DNA from: Platycnemis pennipes
Lineage: Eukaryota; Arthropoda; Insecta; Odonata; Platycnemididae
Reading direction: 5' to 3'
Length of the DNA: 64,000 nt
Assembly (NCBI GenBank): GCA_933228895.1
Contig: OW121854.1
Span: 6,203,131-6,267,130 of the forward strand
Translations under genes and position numbers: made by a program
Notes under the pieces: generated by a model
Told to the model about the DNA's origin: nothing
What the model saw: only the letters and a program-made list of their open reading frames with translations
Databases searched by the model: none
Part shown: positions 1 through 11,384 of the stretch, in pieces
Numbering within the stretch: position 1 is the stretch's first letter
Layout: each line of letters starts with the position of its first letter

Positions 1-3000
1 AGTTCCTCTATCTAATAAAGTAAAGATAATTATATCAACCCATACTCCTTTTTCCACAAATTGCATTTGAAATTACATACGATTAACGGCAAGAATGGCC
101 ATCACATGGGAATATAACGTTTAAAAATACCATAGTGACTGCCATTTTTGCAAAAAACTGATATTTTATGCGTAATTTCACAAGAAATAAAATGACACGA
201 AAAAAAAGGCATCAACCCACCGTATTTTTCGCTAAATCCACCAATTTCTTTGCTTATACCTAGCAGACAAAATGCGTTAGTTGTCTTCAAGTGGCGCTGC
301 GGTCGCTCTAGCCAAAATGTATGGCGTATGAATAATATCATTACTAATGAGATATTAAAGCATATTTCAGAAAAATATTATAACATAACGTTTGATAGTA
401 ATATTCTGGTGTTATACATTTGTAAACTCATTGAGTACATGAATTTATTTCTTTAAAGTAAATGCTGAATTGACTCCATCGTCGAGCTGATTAAAATTAT
501 AATAAAAAATAAATTCTTCGACTTTACATCGTATTTATTGTGATACTTATGACTTTCAATAGGTTATATAATTTTTTTTGTGAAGTTAGGATCACTTAGC
601 AGGCATATACTCGTACTTAAATTAATAAGATTCCTTAGACAACTTGACTCAAGCAGCCGCGAGCCAACCTCCTTAATTACTAATTAGATTGGGTTTGGTT
701 TCTGCCTTCTTTTGCTTTCTTCTTTAAGAAGTTCTCGGCGTTTCCCTCTTCCTTTCGATCCCGCGGGACATTTCCATTCCTCTTGCTTGACCAGAGAGTA
801 CCCTGGGAGCGACCTGGCGAGGGCCAGCAGCCCCGACTATGAACTGCACATCCCCGGCCACAGTCCTGCTTCACGCCCACCCACATCACTCCGTCCCATT
901 TTTTCACCATTTATTCTCCCGACTCAGCCCCTTTCACTTGCTCTTGGAATGTTGCCATGGAAGCCGATTGTCCGCGAGAAAAATGCGAAAAAATAAACGG
1001 AAAAGAAACGAAATGGAATTACTTGTCCTCTGCGGATTCCAGCCAATCAAGTGAGACGCTCATCCTCTTCCCCTCCCCCCCCCCCCTCGTCCCATCCCCG
1101 ACACCCCTAAGTCTTCAAATACACCCCTATTCCCAAATCGTTCTTCCTGCGTCTTTGAAATTTACTTACTGCCTATGACGGAGGTTTTTTCTGGAGATAA
1201 AGGATTGAATATTCTTACAGAAGTCATATTGGCACAAATGGTAGGGTGTGTAGCATTTTATTACTTGGGCTTTTCCCAATGAGGTTTCCAAATGTCCGCG
1301 TCAGCCTTCGATTTCTCATTTCGGTACTCTTCTTCAGTAGCGCGGAATTGGTTGCCTATTGGCGGTTTGAGCACGATGACCACCTCTCGACTTATTGAGT
1401 AAGTCTGAATAGCAAAGATATAACCTTGGATGATTCAATATTAAAATTGGAATGTGAGCATTCGAAACCAACCAACTGGAAAGTCTGCAAATAAGTGGAC
1501 CTCAAAAGTCTCCATTACATTGAACACGTAAGTGGCGTGATTAAAGTTTACCACAGCATACATGGACAGTCAGGTGAATGCATGTGTGAAGAATGGGCTT
1601 ACTGAAAGGTTGCCCGCTATTCGCAATTTGACGAAACATTTCATTATGCTTCAATCCTTTGCCTCACATCAAATATGAGACTTCAGAACCACCTATTCTG
1701 GCACGTAGAGACCAAAGGCAAGGATATTTATAGATCCTTAACTGAGATAAAATATAATCGTTTTTCCAACACACACTTTGCGGAAGAAACGACAATGCAT
1801 GCATAAAAAAACTAAAAAACGATTTTCTCATTAACGCATTGAATAATTGCTCGGCAAAAAAACAATGCCGTCTTTTGAAAGCATGCGCACTGCTGTTCGT
1901 TTCTTTCTTTACATATAGATTTAAAATCATTTTGCGTAGTGTGGATCTCCTCCCAGTTGTGATCATTTTCATTGAATGATATCGAATGCAGATCGATTCT
2001 TTTATTTATAAGAGCTTCTGGAAGCGGCGTAGCAGACTTATTTGTGGGGGAAATAATTATTCCATTAAATTTCTTTATGCCCTTATGGAATTGTTTGAAT
2101 GAAGTTTTTATAATTCTAAAAGAACTTTTTGCCACTTTTTTCTACTTAGTCGTACGTAAATAATTTTCTTTCAATATGTTCCCTTACTTTATTGATCAAA
2201 AAATCTCATTATTCCCAAAGATTAATTGACAGTGTATCTACTTTTTAGAAGTCACGATGTGATTAGTTAATACTCGACAAGAATCGATTTACAGTTAGTG
2301 ATTTTTCACCCCAGGCAATAACGGCGTCAAAATGAGGAAATTGCATGGATGGGAGTATGGTAACCATGTCATCGACAAATAACGCAACGATAAAATTGAG
2401 GGAGAGGTCTGTCCCTCTCCAAAAATGTTCCATCTGCTTTCAACCTCCCGTTACGCTGGAAGTAATACGTGTTTTAAATTCATTTTTTTTACAAAAATAT
2501 TAAAGATTAATGCAATGATTGGCGAATAAATAAGACTGTTGATGAAGAAATGAGGTTTTCTTAGCGTATGTCTTATTTGCCATTCGTAAATTGAGACGGT
2601 TCTCTGGCAGCGCTGCGTATTTTCTTAATAAGGAACCTGCGCTTTGAAGTACTGAATTGTTCTGGTTAAAGTCATTTGCATTAATGAGACAATTTAGGCT
2701 TAGTGATGCCTTTTCTATTTTAAAATGTATATTCAAACGACCCATCGGGTAAATTACAACAGCACAATATGTCAAACAAACGTTTTATGCACACCTAAGG
2801 AAAACTAATATTGTATTTACTCCAGCCTCCATTGCTATTTCACTATTATTTGATTTACAGGTTTTTTAGTGAATTGAGGAGAATGAATGATTATTTTCAG
2901 GCTTAAAGCATGTAAAAAGAATCTTAAATGTCTATTTTTGTAATAAATTGCATTGAAAATGAGTAATAGAAACATATGGGAACAACAAGGTTTGCGTAAA

Positions 3001-4110
3001 CAGTTGAGTTCTACAGTGCCCTATGGTTTCTTGCAGTTTTCGAAACGTTCAGCCTTGGTATTTGCAAGTATTCAAAAGCGTTCATTCATGCAGTAGATAT
3101 TGCATTCATCATTTACATTTTCATCACACATTATTTTTATTTCAAGCATTTACTCATGGCATCATTCAATTTCTCACCTTCATTCATAAATGAAAATCAA
3201 CATGATATTTTCGCTATTTTATTTTTCCTTGAATCTCATTGATTCCATTCCGAAATATTAATCGATTTAAATTCCTAAAACTAAGAATTGGATTTATAAA
3301 GTCAATATGAAGATTACAATACAAGCGTCTGCTTAATTTCTAATAGTTATTTCATATTTTACCTCCCAGTACTTCGCAACGTTGCCATATTCACCGCAGC
3401 ATAGTGTTGCGTGGAAGAAAACCGGAAATATGGCCTTTAAACTTACAATATTGTGTCAAACCTCCGATGACCTAAGCTATAAAAAGTACACTATGGAATC
3501 AATATCTTCTGCATATTGGTTCGGTTTTACAACGAAATTCATTTCAACGTGAAAAACTCTCATTTTATTATCCATATATCTTCGTTAAATGGTGATGACA
3601 TAACAATATTTTTACGCCATTTATTTGGAAAAATGATTTACACTAATATATGTAAAAATCAAGTTAAGCTATCGGGCATGTACTAATGATGGTTCTTCCT
3701 TAGGCCCATGTGACATAGTCCAATATATTGGCCAGTCCATTAGAAATGCACCGCTTGCCGTATTTCAGCAATTTCTTGCCCAATCCCTATCTCACAATCT
3801 GTTCAACAGTACACAACCCAATATTAAATTGTATAACCAGTCCTATTTTCTTCTGGCCAATCTCCAATCAGAGGCTACCTTTGTCGTATCATAGTGACAA
3901 AAAAAATGTGTCCATCCTGCTTCTGTAGCAATCATTCTGCGCAGTTTGAAACTTAAAATTTCTTATGAAGGCACTTCTAATGCCTGTAATAATAAAATAA
4001 TTCTTCCAATAATAAAAATAAAAATGAATACTACTTAATTCTATATTTCATCTCGCATTCAATAAACCAGCGTCTCACTATGCTTTGTGTTTTAAATTGA
4101 TGTGACGTAA
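1..4110. other. AT-rich non-coding stretch
   Basis: No gene, tRNA or recognisable transposon was found here. There is a short C homopolymer near 1073-1087 and a more GC-rich patch at about 700-1120 with overlapping short open frames on both strands, none recognisable. A 107-codon minus-strand frame (1812-2135) has no ATG start, no splice signals I could see and no known motif, so it is not called. Confidence 0.5.
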
Positions 4111-4117
4111 TCATGCT

Positions 4118-4262
4118 ATACTACTACGATACTAACAATCTAGTTGCATGAGATCTTGTAGTTGCTTGTGCATGTCAATAGTGCCTGCTTGGTAATCTTC
4201 ACCTCCTGCCTCACACCTTCGCAGTGGTTTGCAGGTTATCGCGTGGATATAGATAAATGCGT
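4118..4262 (+). mobile_element. LINE 3'-end copy (subfamily B, 5'-truncated)
   Basis: A 5'-truncated copy of the window's dominant LINE family, with LINE sense on the plus strand. It contains the diagnostic 3' hairpin region (CTTCACCTCCTGCCTCACAC, then GTGGTTTGCAGG), and upstream the subfamily-B body (ATACTAACAATCTAGTTGCA) shared with the copies at 46.0 and 57.1 kb. Its 3' end faces the 3' end of the next copy. Confidence 0.7.
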
Positions 4263-4299
4263 GATATATGAGCATTGCTATGACTGATAAGGGTTTACG

Positions 4300-4915
4300 T
4301 CTTCGTAATACCCTGAGAGCAGTGGCGAGGGTGTGTGGCAGGGGGTGAATATAACCAAACATGCTCTGCTTACATGCAACTATGGGATAATTTAGTACTA
4401 CTCCATAGACATATGTTAAATATCATGGTCACGTGCAACTAGATGGTTATAAATTACGCATTAATGAATTAACGACTGGTTAGTTTAACATTTTTTAAAT
4501 GCATTAATCGGTATTTCCCTATCATCAATGCACTAGTAATGCTTAAACATGTGTTATGCACTTCAGACTACTCTGGTCATTTTTTACCTACCTAACACTT
4601 TGTTATTCTGCCTATTGTGCTCCCTTATGGTATGCTGGGAAAACGACAGTTGAAATCTATTGGCACGAAAAACTCTCTTTAATCTTGTTTATCTGATGAA
4701 ACCTAGGAGGAGTGCGCCTCTTGCGTATTAGGAGTACGTCTCCGAAAAAACAGTAGTTCTTAAAAAATATCTAATGTCATCTTTGAAGAGATCAGCTTCG
4801 AATTTACTTAAAAAGTTTAGCTTAAATTTAACTTTAAGTTCTGATATTCATCACCTGGTTCTTGTATCAAACTCGTAACACTAATGCACTTATCATAAGA
4901 TTTACCGTGTCAAAC
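4300..4915 (-). mobile_element. LINE 3' part with RT C-terminal remnant (subfamily B)
   Basis: A longer copy of the same LINE family in minus sense. The 3' hairpin lies at about 4305-4345 (GAGGGTGTGTGGCAGGGGGT on the plus strand). Upstream in LINE sense it runs through the subfamily-B 3' UTR into a decayed reverse transcriptase C-terminus near 4800-4900 that reads CISVTSLIQEP. This matches the equivalent peptide of the 33.8-kb copy (CISITSLIEELGW). It is frameshifted and non-functional. That coding remnant identifies the repeat as a LINE rather than an independent SINE. Confidence 0.65.
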
Positions 4916-5255
4916 AGTCCAATTTATTCGTCCGATGCGGAACGTATTGTCTAGTTTCAACCCAATATTTCCCCCAATATTTGTGTCAATTTATTGACGA
5001 ATAAATTGTAACGTGGCAAACGGTCCAATATATTTGTCCAATGCGGACATGCGGAACGTATTGTCTAGTTTCAACCCAATATATCCCCCAATATTTGTGT
5101 CAATTTATTGACGAATAAATTGTAACGTGGCAAACGGTCCAATATATTTGTCCAATGCGGACATGCGGAACGTATTGTCTAGTTTCAACCCAATATATCC
5201 CCCAATATTTGTGTCAATTTATTGGCGAATAAATTGGACCGTGTTAAACGGCATT
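4905..5255. repeat. 114-bp minisatellite, about 3 units, with inverted outer ends
   Basis: Three near-identical units of 114 bp: AACGTATTGTCTAGTTTCAA begins at 4941, 5055 and 5169. Each unit holds an internal dyad, CAATTTATTGACGAATAAATTG. The outer boundaries are inverted relative to each other: CAAACAGTCCAATTTATTCG on the left and the reverse complement of CGAATAAATTGGACCGTGTT on the right. This suggests a small inverted-repeat element whose core was amplified in tandem. Confidence 0.85.
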
Positions 5256-5282
5256 TAGAGAAAGTTTGCGGAGCGGAGGTGT

Positions 5283-5301
5283 GGGTCAAAGGTCAAGGTC
5301 G
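5283..5301 (+). promoter_or_regulatory. DR1 nuclear-receptor-type site overlapping an FTZ-F1-type site
   Basis: GGGTCAAAGGTCA (5283-5295) is a direct repeat of two AGGTCA-like half sites with 1-bp spacing, the arrangement bound by HNF4/RXR-type receptors. It is followed without a gap by AGGTCG. The overlapping TCAAGGTCG (5293-5301) fits the extended half site used by FTZ-F1 and ERR receptors. The match is seen directly; occupancy and function are inferred. Confidence 0.4.
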
Positions 5302-5337
5302 CTGCGGGAGCGTTCTCACCCGCTTGGTGTCTTCCAG

Positions 5338-5559
5338 ACGGTCGCATCCGAGATGCTCAAGAAGAGCTTCAACGCGAAGCTGCAGGCGGCAGCGTGGCGG
5401 CGGCGGGGCGGTGGTGCGGCGAGAAGGTGCGGGGCTGGGCGTCGCTGCTCCCAGGACGCCTCCCCCGTGGCCGCACCACTAAGTGGCGCCTCGGTGCTCT
5501 CTCTGGGCCCGGGACGAAAGAGATTCAGCGTGACACGAGTCCCGGGCGAGGTGTACTGA
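5338..5559 (+). CDS. Candidate terminal exon, GC-rich, unknown protein
   Basis: I do not recognise the product. A pyrimidine-containing splice-acceptor-like sequence (CTTGGTGTCTTCCAG) precedes an open frame that begins TVASEMLKKSFNAKLQAAAW and ends in TGA after about 73 codons. The first 16 residues look like ordinary folded protein; the rest is Arg/Gly/Ala-rich. The GC content is far above the flanks, as expected for an exon or a CpG island. Other frames are also open across this GC-rich patch, which weakens the call. A DR1-type receptor site lies 40 bp upstream. No partner exon was found nearby on this strand, so a long upstream intron would be required. Confidence 0.35.
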   Translation, partial: TVASEMLKKSFNAKLQAAAWRRRGGGAARRCGAGRRCSQDASPVAAPLSGASVLSLGPGRKRFSVTRVPGEVY

Positions 5560-7530
5560 CAAGATAGAAAGAGAATGAGCGAGACTGCAAGAGAGCATTG
5601 ACCACGAGTGCTATCGAATCGACTCCGCTGGATTCACTGTTCGTTCCCTGATGACCACACTGGATATATCCTATACGACTCCTGATATTTTTCACTTGCG
5701 TCCATGCGCATGTGAACCAGATTTAAAAATCAAGTGGTTTTTAAATGTAATGAATATTAGGCAGAGTATGGAAAAGTATGGAAATCTTGGCTGAAAATGC
5801 GCGAAGTTTGACCTTAAAAATTACTGCAATCTGTAACCTAACATATGTTTATTCCCATCCCATTTAGAAAAAGAGTTCAAGGTGTGACCTCTGCAAAAAA
5901 TCACATTAAATAATTGCTGGAATGTATTTCCATTCTTGTAACTAATAGCTCAGTTGTTGTTTGGTATAAATCATGCTTGCCGCTTTAAAATTAGTTTATT
6001 TTTTAACCAACAGGACCAACTTACGTATCTTAAAAATAAATTTACCAGCTTCATACAAGACATTGCTTATTCTCAAAATTCAACATTAATATTTTGAGCA
6101 AATATTAACGACATATGTTAACTCTAGTAGTTTTTCTTGGTGCATTCACAATTCTTATGGAAATTATTGAGTTTTCTTGAAGGCTCGTCTGATATATGGA
6201 TGTAAATATTCGTCTGTATCCTTTCACAATGCAGTGTTCAGTGTGATGTTTTTAAATTTTAAATAATCAAAATGAAATTGAAAAGGCGGTGATTAAAATT
6301 TGATAAAATTTATTCCCAAAAAGTTTTGTAATAAATTAGCATGGTAAAAAAAGACAACTTTACATAGACCATCTAATGTGCGTAGACCATGTATGAAGCG
6401 TAACCTCTTGAATAAATTCCTGACTTGCTCTGTATATACCTGCCTTCCCTCACATAGGATGGAAGGATCTCATTTCTTTTTATGGAGGTACTTCGACTAG
6501 TCTTTTCGTTTCCACCATTCCAGCGGGAGCACTTCAATTCCAGATTATTGAATTTATGAATACGCTCAGCTCCCAATGTAGAATATACTCTTAGGAATAA
6601 TTCTTGATTGTGTATACATTGTACTGAAATATTTACCCTAGGAATGTGCTGGCCCGGCGATATTCTCGTTGATTTTCACTCACTGGATATATGTATAACT
6701 GCGGCAAAAGTCGGAAGATGGCTTTCCCTGTTTTACCTGAGCTTCTCTGACCTTCTTTTATTTCTGGCTATCTCGTCCCTGTAGAGGAGAATAACATTCA
6801 CACGAAGGCTTCCGTGGAAATATTCTTGGGGATTGCTAATTTGTTTTTTTCGGGATTCACTGCGAGTTTGGTAATTTTGCGATAATATTCTCCAGCACTC
6901 ACATCCTAGAAGACATCCGAAAATGGTTGAGTATGCCTAAAATTCTTACCGTAGTAATTTAAAGTAGTTTGTGTAACATTTAGTTTGATATACATATATA
7001 TGTAATAGTTTGCCAAAATTCTTTTATTTCCTATCGACTTATTGGTTTCAATAAGCAAGCGTTTGAAGATAAAATGGCTTCATCCCTATCTCCCTCGATT
7101 GCATACCTATTCATGGAGTCATAGAAACGTAAATCTACGGATTTACGACAAAAAACCCTAAAATGTATTTCGCAAGATACGCCGACTACGCTCGTTACCT
7201 GGCCCCATGAAAAGAAGATCATAAAAAGTTTCTTCCGCACTTTAACTTGGTAAATAATTCTATGAAGTTTACTATCGGGATAGAAAAAGAGGGTTATTCT
7301 TAGACGCACTTGTTCAGAAGAACGTCTGATGCCGATGTCTGATTCCTATTCCATCGCTGGCGAAAAACAGGATCTTTCGGAATCATTTCAGAGAATGGTT
7401 TATGCCATGACTGCATCATATATGAGCAGCATAGAAAGAGGTTACGGTCCTCAATGAGAACTCCACGGAGCAAAACGGAAGATAGAGAAGAACCGGAAGT
7501 GCATGCGCGTCTGGCACTGCGGAGGAAATC
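5560..7530. other. AT-rich non-coding stretch
   Basis: No coding, RNA or clear mobile feature seen. Only short unsupported open frames occur (for example minus strand 6373-6576 and 7031-7309). Confidence 0.5.
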
Positions 7531-7584
7531 GCTTAAATGGCCTCGGAGCAAAAGTGCTGTACAGATACAGATGCCGCTAGTATA

Positions 7585-7755
7585 ACAGCCACCCTCCTGA
7601 AATTCAATATCCACCTCCTTTACGGCGGGGTGCAAGAGGTTACGTGTAACTGCGGTCATTTCTACATCGCAGAGACATGCAGTTCTCCATGTCTTCAGGA
7701 ATATCGGAGGACTATTTATCATCATCGGCAAAAAATGTTTAGATTGGTTTGCTAA
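7585..7755 (+). pseudogene. Penelope-like element fragment, GIY-YIG endonuclease
   Basis: The plus-strand frame reads GVQEVTCNCGHFYIAETCSS and continues LQEYRRTIYHHR. Penelope-like retroelements carry a C-terminal GIY-YIG nuclease whose start resembles G-V-Y-x-x-x-C-x-C-G-x-x-Y-I-G-E-T followed by a basic Arg/His tract. The CxCG, YI and ET positions match; the Tyr of 'GVY' and the Gly of 'YIG' are replaced. No reverse transcriptase was found upstream, so this is a short isolated remnant. A 176-codon open frame on the opposite strand (7300-7830) is treated as its shadow. Confidence 0.5.
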
Positions 7756-7759
7756 AAGG

Positions 7760-8930
7760 TGTTGCGATAGGTTTAGAAGTGTATCAGAATTAATACACGA
7801 ATTTTTATAATATCGTAGGTTGAAGTACAAATTTTATCTTTTTCAGAAATTTAAAATGGACCTCATTTGAATAGAATAGAATATACATTATGCTCTGGGC
7901 TTCACCCTTGGAGCATAATACTACAGAAAACTAAAAATTAGCTCGGAAAAATTGTGGATTACAATATCATCGCTTAAGAATATAAATATATGGACACGGA
8001 TATAAAGTAAAACAAATGTGAATGCAGTTAAATCGATATTAATATGTAAGATATAGAATCCATGGAAACGAAGAAGTCAGCACCGAATTAAGGGTTAATA
8101 GGTAAAGGTACAGATTTGAATTAATAGGATGTCACTTGTCGATTATGTTAGGTAAATTAAAATCATTAAAATCAGAAAACGACACACATTCAATCAGTGT
8201 CTCAGGAGTTACATGTTAGATGTTAAATGTTAAAAGGTTTGTTTTCACTAAAAGTAATAACTCAATGTAGCCCATATCTCGCTGAGACAAGATTATGAGC
8301 GATCGAATTAGACGAAAGTAGGAATTCAGTTGATCAAGAATTAGGGGGTTTAGCGGAAGATAGGAGTCCCGTCTGCGAACCAGCCCTAGGGTTTGAAGTT
8401 CAAGCCAAACCAATTTCGCATCTCTCAATGCAGTGAGCTGCGAATAATAAAATATGCGTTTGCTACCATTAATGCCAGATTTAACGTAGTTTCTGAGTTC
8501 CTTGTATTTTTGGAACAAAGTAGGTCAACCATTGTGTCCAAAGGCGTATCGTTCTTGGTTCCGTTCTTCAATAATGGATTTCATCTTCTCTTTCGGCCAC
8601 AGGGTAGTAAGTGGCGTTTAGGCCGGCTGACGCGTTCAGGAAAAAATGTGCGGGCACAATAAGAGACGTTAGTCATAAGACAAGCTTTGAATCGATGGAA
8701 CGAGATTTGAAAACACCGTTCCAATTCATATCTGAAAATGCATATTGAAGGCTATGAGAGTCAGTATTTTGGAAGTAACGAAAACTGAAAGGGGTGCTTG
8801 TGAAGGACGTATAGGGAGGTTGAAATTATACGATGAGCTGAAGGTAAGGAAATAGGAATCTGAGGATATCTAGAAACTTTTTCTAGGTCATCGACAATAC
8901 AGAGATCTAAGAGTGTAGGACTTGTTTCTG
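7760..8930. other. Non-coding stretch
   Basis: Nothing recognised. Short open frames at 8216-8518 (minus) and 8393-8662 (plus) overlap each other and show no motif. Confidence 0.45.
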
Positions 8931-8935
8931 TACAT

Positions 8936-9147
8936 CTACATCCACACGATACCCTGCAAGCCACACACGAGGGTGTGTGGCAGGGAGTGAACTTCACCAA
9001 GCATACACTATAAACAAGCAAACATGGTACTATAGGGTCTCAGGCAACTAGATTGCTAGTATCTACATAGTAATAAGGGATTGGTTTTAAATACATGCAT
9101 CATGCACTGCAGACTACTCTAAAATATTTCCCCTACCAATTTCTTAT
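8936..9147 (-). mobile_element. LINE 3'-end copy (subfamily B, short form)
   Basis: It starts, in LINE-antisense orientation, with ACATCTACATCC, then CCCTGCAAGCCACACACGAG, then GGTGTGTGGCAGGGAGTG. It continues with the body GGGTCTCAGGCAACTAGATT and stops at TTCTTATAGTA. The same internal stopping point is seen in the copies at 46.2 and 57.3 kb. This may be the 3' end of the same insertion whose 5' coding remnants lie at 9.7-11.15 kb, after an internal deletion. Confidence 0.75.
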
Positions 9148-9167
9148 AGTACGGGGGAGATGTGACG

Positions 9168-9204
9168 TTTGAAGTTACCCGCCCCTGTGGTGGGTAGCTT
9201 CAAA
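9168..9204. repeat. Short hairpin, 16-nt arms
   Basis: TTTGAAGTTACCCGCC (9168-9183) and GGTGGGTAGCTTCAAA (9189-9204) are inverted copies with two differences. Both differences become G-U pairs in RNA, and the loop is 5 nt. It sits just outside the LINE 3'-end copy. Confidence 0.6.
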
Positions 9205-9308
9205 TGGGACGAGGCTATTGAAGCACACAAAGTTTTGCATGTATTTACCGTAATAATTATTACGTAAAAGATCAGCATTATAATCCCGAAATATTAGTGT
9301 TTTTGAAG

Positions 9309-9695
9309 GCACGGTAACCTCCCGATTATCCGTCCGCGCTTTATCCGAGCTGCGGATTATCCGTGCATCGTCAGTGGTCTCAAAGGTAAGTGAAACTCTT
9401 GCTATTTTCCTTCAATCGTGACTTTCACTACCGACTGGTCCGATGCCTAAATCCAGGCTTCGTGCCGCCACCCGACGCTTGCACGAACGTTTAATTGCGG
9501 CCGGGACAGCTCTTCTACCGGATTCATTTTTTGCCACAAAATGCCATCATGTACGGTGAGGATCTTTTCCTAGGCAGTTTGATTTATTTTCTAAGGGATT
9601 TCATTTATTTTGTCGGCGCACCGTAGAGGAATGAATCAGTAAAGAGCCAATCAGCGTATTATACGTGTATCTCGATTATCCGTGCGCCCTTCACC
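9309..9695. mobile_element. Possible pogo/Tigger-like non-autonomous DNA element
   Basis: It contains GGTAACCTCCCGATTATCCG at about 9315-9334, GCGGATTATCCGTGC near 9353, and CTCGATTATCCGTGCGCCCT near 9672. CCCTCGATTATCCG-type ends are characteristic of pogo/Tigger terminal repeats. The element interrupts the LINE endonuclease reading frame exactly where a conserved GDFN-type motif should follow. The two visible end motifs are in direct rather than inverted orientation, so the boundaries and structure are uncertain. Confidence 0.35.
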
Positions 9696-9696
9696 A

Positions 9697-10130
9697 GTCA
9701 TTAGCACGGGGAAGTTTACTGCAGGTGGATATTGCATGAATTCGTTCTCTAAGTCTGACTGAAGTGCCGTTTGAGGTGGCTGATAGACAACACACAACAG
9801 TAAATTAGAGGAAATTGTGTTACAGATTCCTAAGATAATGAATTCAGGATTACGAGAATAGGTGTTAGGAAATGTAGCTAGGAAATTAACTTTTAAAGTC
9901 TCGCGTACATATATCTACGCACACAGCATTACCAGTTCTGTCATGTATAAAAAGATAAGATCCATTTAATTTGACGATTTCATTAGTCACACGCTCTTTT
10001 AATTAGGTTAGGACGTACAAATGATATCATAAATTAAGTCATGAAAGAAGAATAAAATTCATCAAAATGCCTAAACGAGATTGACAATTAACGTGGTATA
10101 AAGTGATCTTTCTTGTACTCTCCTGGGTGC
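9697..10130 (-). pseudogene. LINE ORF2 remnant, AP-endonuclease domain
   Basis: Reading the minus strand, pieces of an apurinic/apyrimidinic-type LINE endonuclease appear in shifted frames. In order they are ITLYHVNCQSRLGIL (start of the domain), then TNEIVKLNGSYLFIHDRTG, then NLLLCVVYQPPQTALQSDLE leading to NFPVLMTG. The order and spacing match the N-terminal part of ORF2 in CR1/Jockey-type LINEs, in which the last segment is followed by GDFN. Here the frame enters the pogo-like insertion instead. Stops and frameshifts show it is dead. It lies directly downstream of the ORF1 remnant in the same orientation. Confidence 0.55.
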
Positions 10131-10389
10131 ATAGAGGCAATGAACCTGAAACCACTTCCCTATTCCAACTTAATGATGTTCTCATTTGATTGGATAGTGT
10201 AGCGATCATCACATCACGCCTCCAAACAAATATTTTTACCATTCCTCACCCAAAGGTAGGTACTTAATTTTTCTTACTTTTTTAATTCCCTGGCTATAGA
10301 ATACAGTTTTCTGTTATTTGGTGTCAGGGACTCAGACTCAGGGACACTAAATACATACACTAATTTAAAGCATCATTTACCACTATATC

Positions 10390-11152
10390 TTTTTACTTTC
10401 CGTGAATTTACGTACTTTAGCGCCAATGATGAGCGTATTAATCGCAAAATATTGGGGGAAGGCTTAGAGTTTCAATCTGATGAGGCTCGGCTCTTCAGCC
10501 TGTAAATACGGTCAATGTCACTTATTTCAAACGTGACTCCTAATGCAAGGCCAACGTGGATGATTAGGGCCTCGAGCGGTTCGCCGGACATGTAAGGAAT
10601 CCCATTAAATTCCACCACATGACGTATCCGGTCTTGTTAAATTCGATCTAGGTGAGATTCTAAGGAAGTCACGTGAATTTTTATGGCGGCATTATTAATA
10701 CATGCACTTAGCAGTTTCTCACTTAGATCAGCAGTTGAGGAGTTAAGCTTGTTAAGCGTGGCCACATGCTCGGTGTTTGCGACCTGTATCGATGACATAG
10801 CACTCTTCAGCTCATGCTGGATCTCCTGAATGCATTTCTCTCGATAGAGTAGTTCTGTCAGTAAGCTGGAATCTGGCACCGGTAGCCTGGCGTCGCTCAC
10901 GGATGAGATCCTAATAGGGGTGGAGTCATTGCGTCCGCATTCCCCAGAGGAGCAAGAGTCGCGGATCCAAGACTTGCGGAGCTCTTTTTTCGCCGTTAGA
11001 TCCGCATCAGTCGTAGACAGGCAGGATGGATGGTACGTAGCACAGCGATGCTCACAGCTGATGCTACGTTTGCTCTTTTCACTATGAGCTCGCCCTAAGG
11101 ACACGAGGGCATCACTAACTCGACTGCGCACCGCAGAGAATGACGCAGGCAC
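10390..11152 (-). pseudogene. LINE ORF1 remnant: PHD-like finger plus coiled coil
   Basis: A 171-codon open frame (11152-10637) reads CEHRCATYHPSCLSTTDADL and then ELRKSWIRDSC, a degenerate PHD-type zinc finger of the kind found at the N-terminus of CR1/L2/Jockey-group ORF1 proteins. It is followed by a heptad-rich segment (LLYREKCIQEIQHELKSAMS). After the stop, the same frame continues RHVVEFNGIPYMSGEPLEAL and EISDIDRIYRL, typical of the ORF1 region after the coiled coil. The protein is presumably an RNA-binding ORF1p. The stop and missing zinc ligands mark it as a pseudogene. The ORF2 remnant follows downstream. Confidence 0.55.
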
Positions 11153-11384
11153 AGAGATGGCTCAACCTGTGAGCACGAGAGATGTGCCAAGACTGTGGTA
11201 TTATTGACAACATTAGATATGTATTAAAAATACCTGGGTATGATGCTAGATGCGGCGAGATAAATATGACTAAAGAGATGTATTATCGTACTGATAGATT
11301 CAAAATGTCATCTTTCCCCCATGGAAAAGGCTACATGTGCTTTTTTTGGGTCTATGAAAAATGAAAGAAATAAATAATATTGAT

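Noticed and set aside
2398..2425. Short GC hairpin GGAGAGG/CCTCTCC
   Set aside because: Only 7 bp, not followed by a T run, and no gene next to it. No terminator or structured RNA can be claimed.
4905..5255. CRISPR-like array
   Set aside because: Units are contiguous 114-bp tandem repeats without unique spacers, in a eukaryotic context.
7300..7830. 176-codon minus-strand open frame
   Set aside because: It lies opposite the plus-strand GIY-YIG remnant, which has recognisable spacing of CxCG, YI and ET. The minus frame shows no motif.
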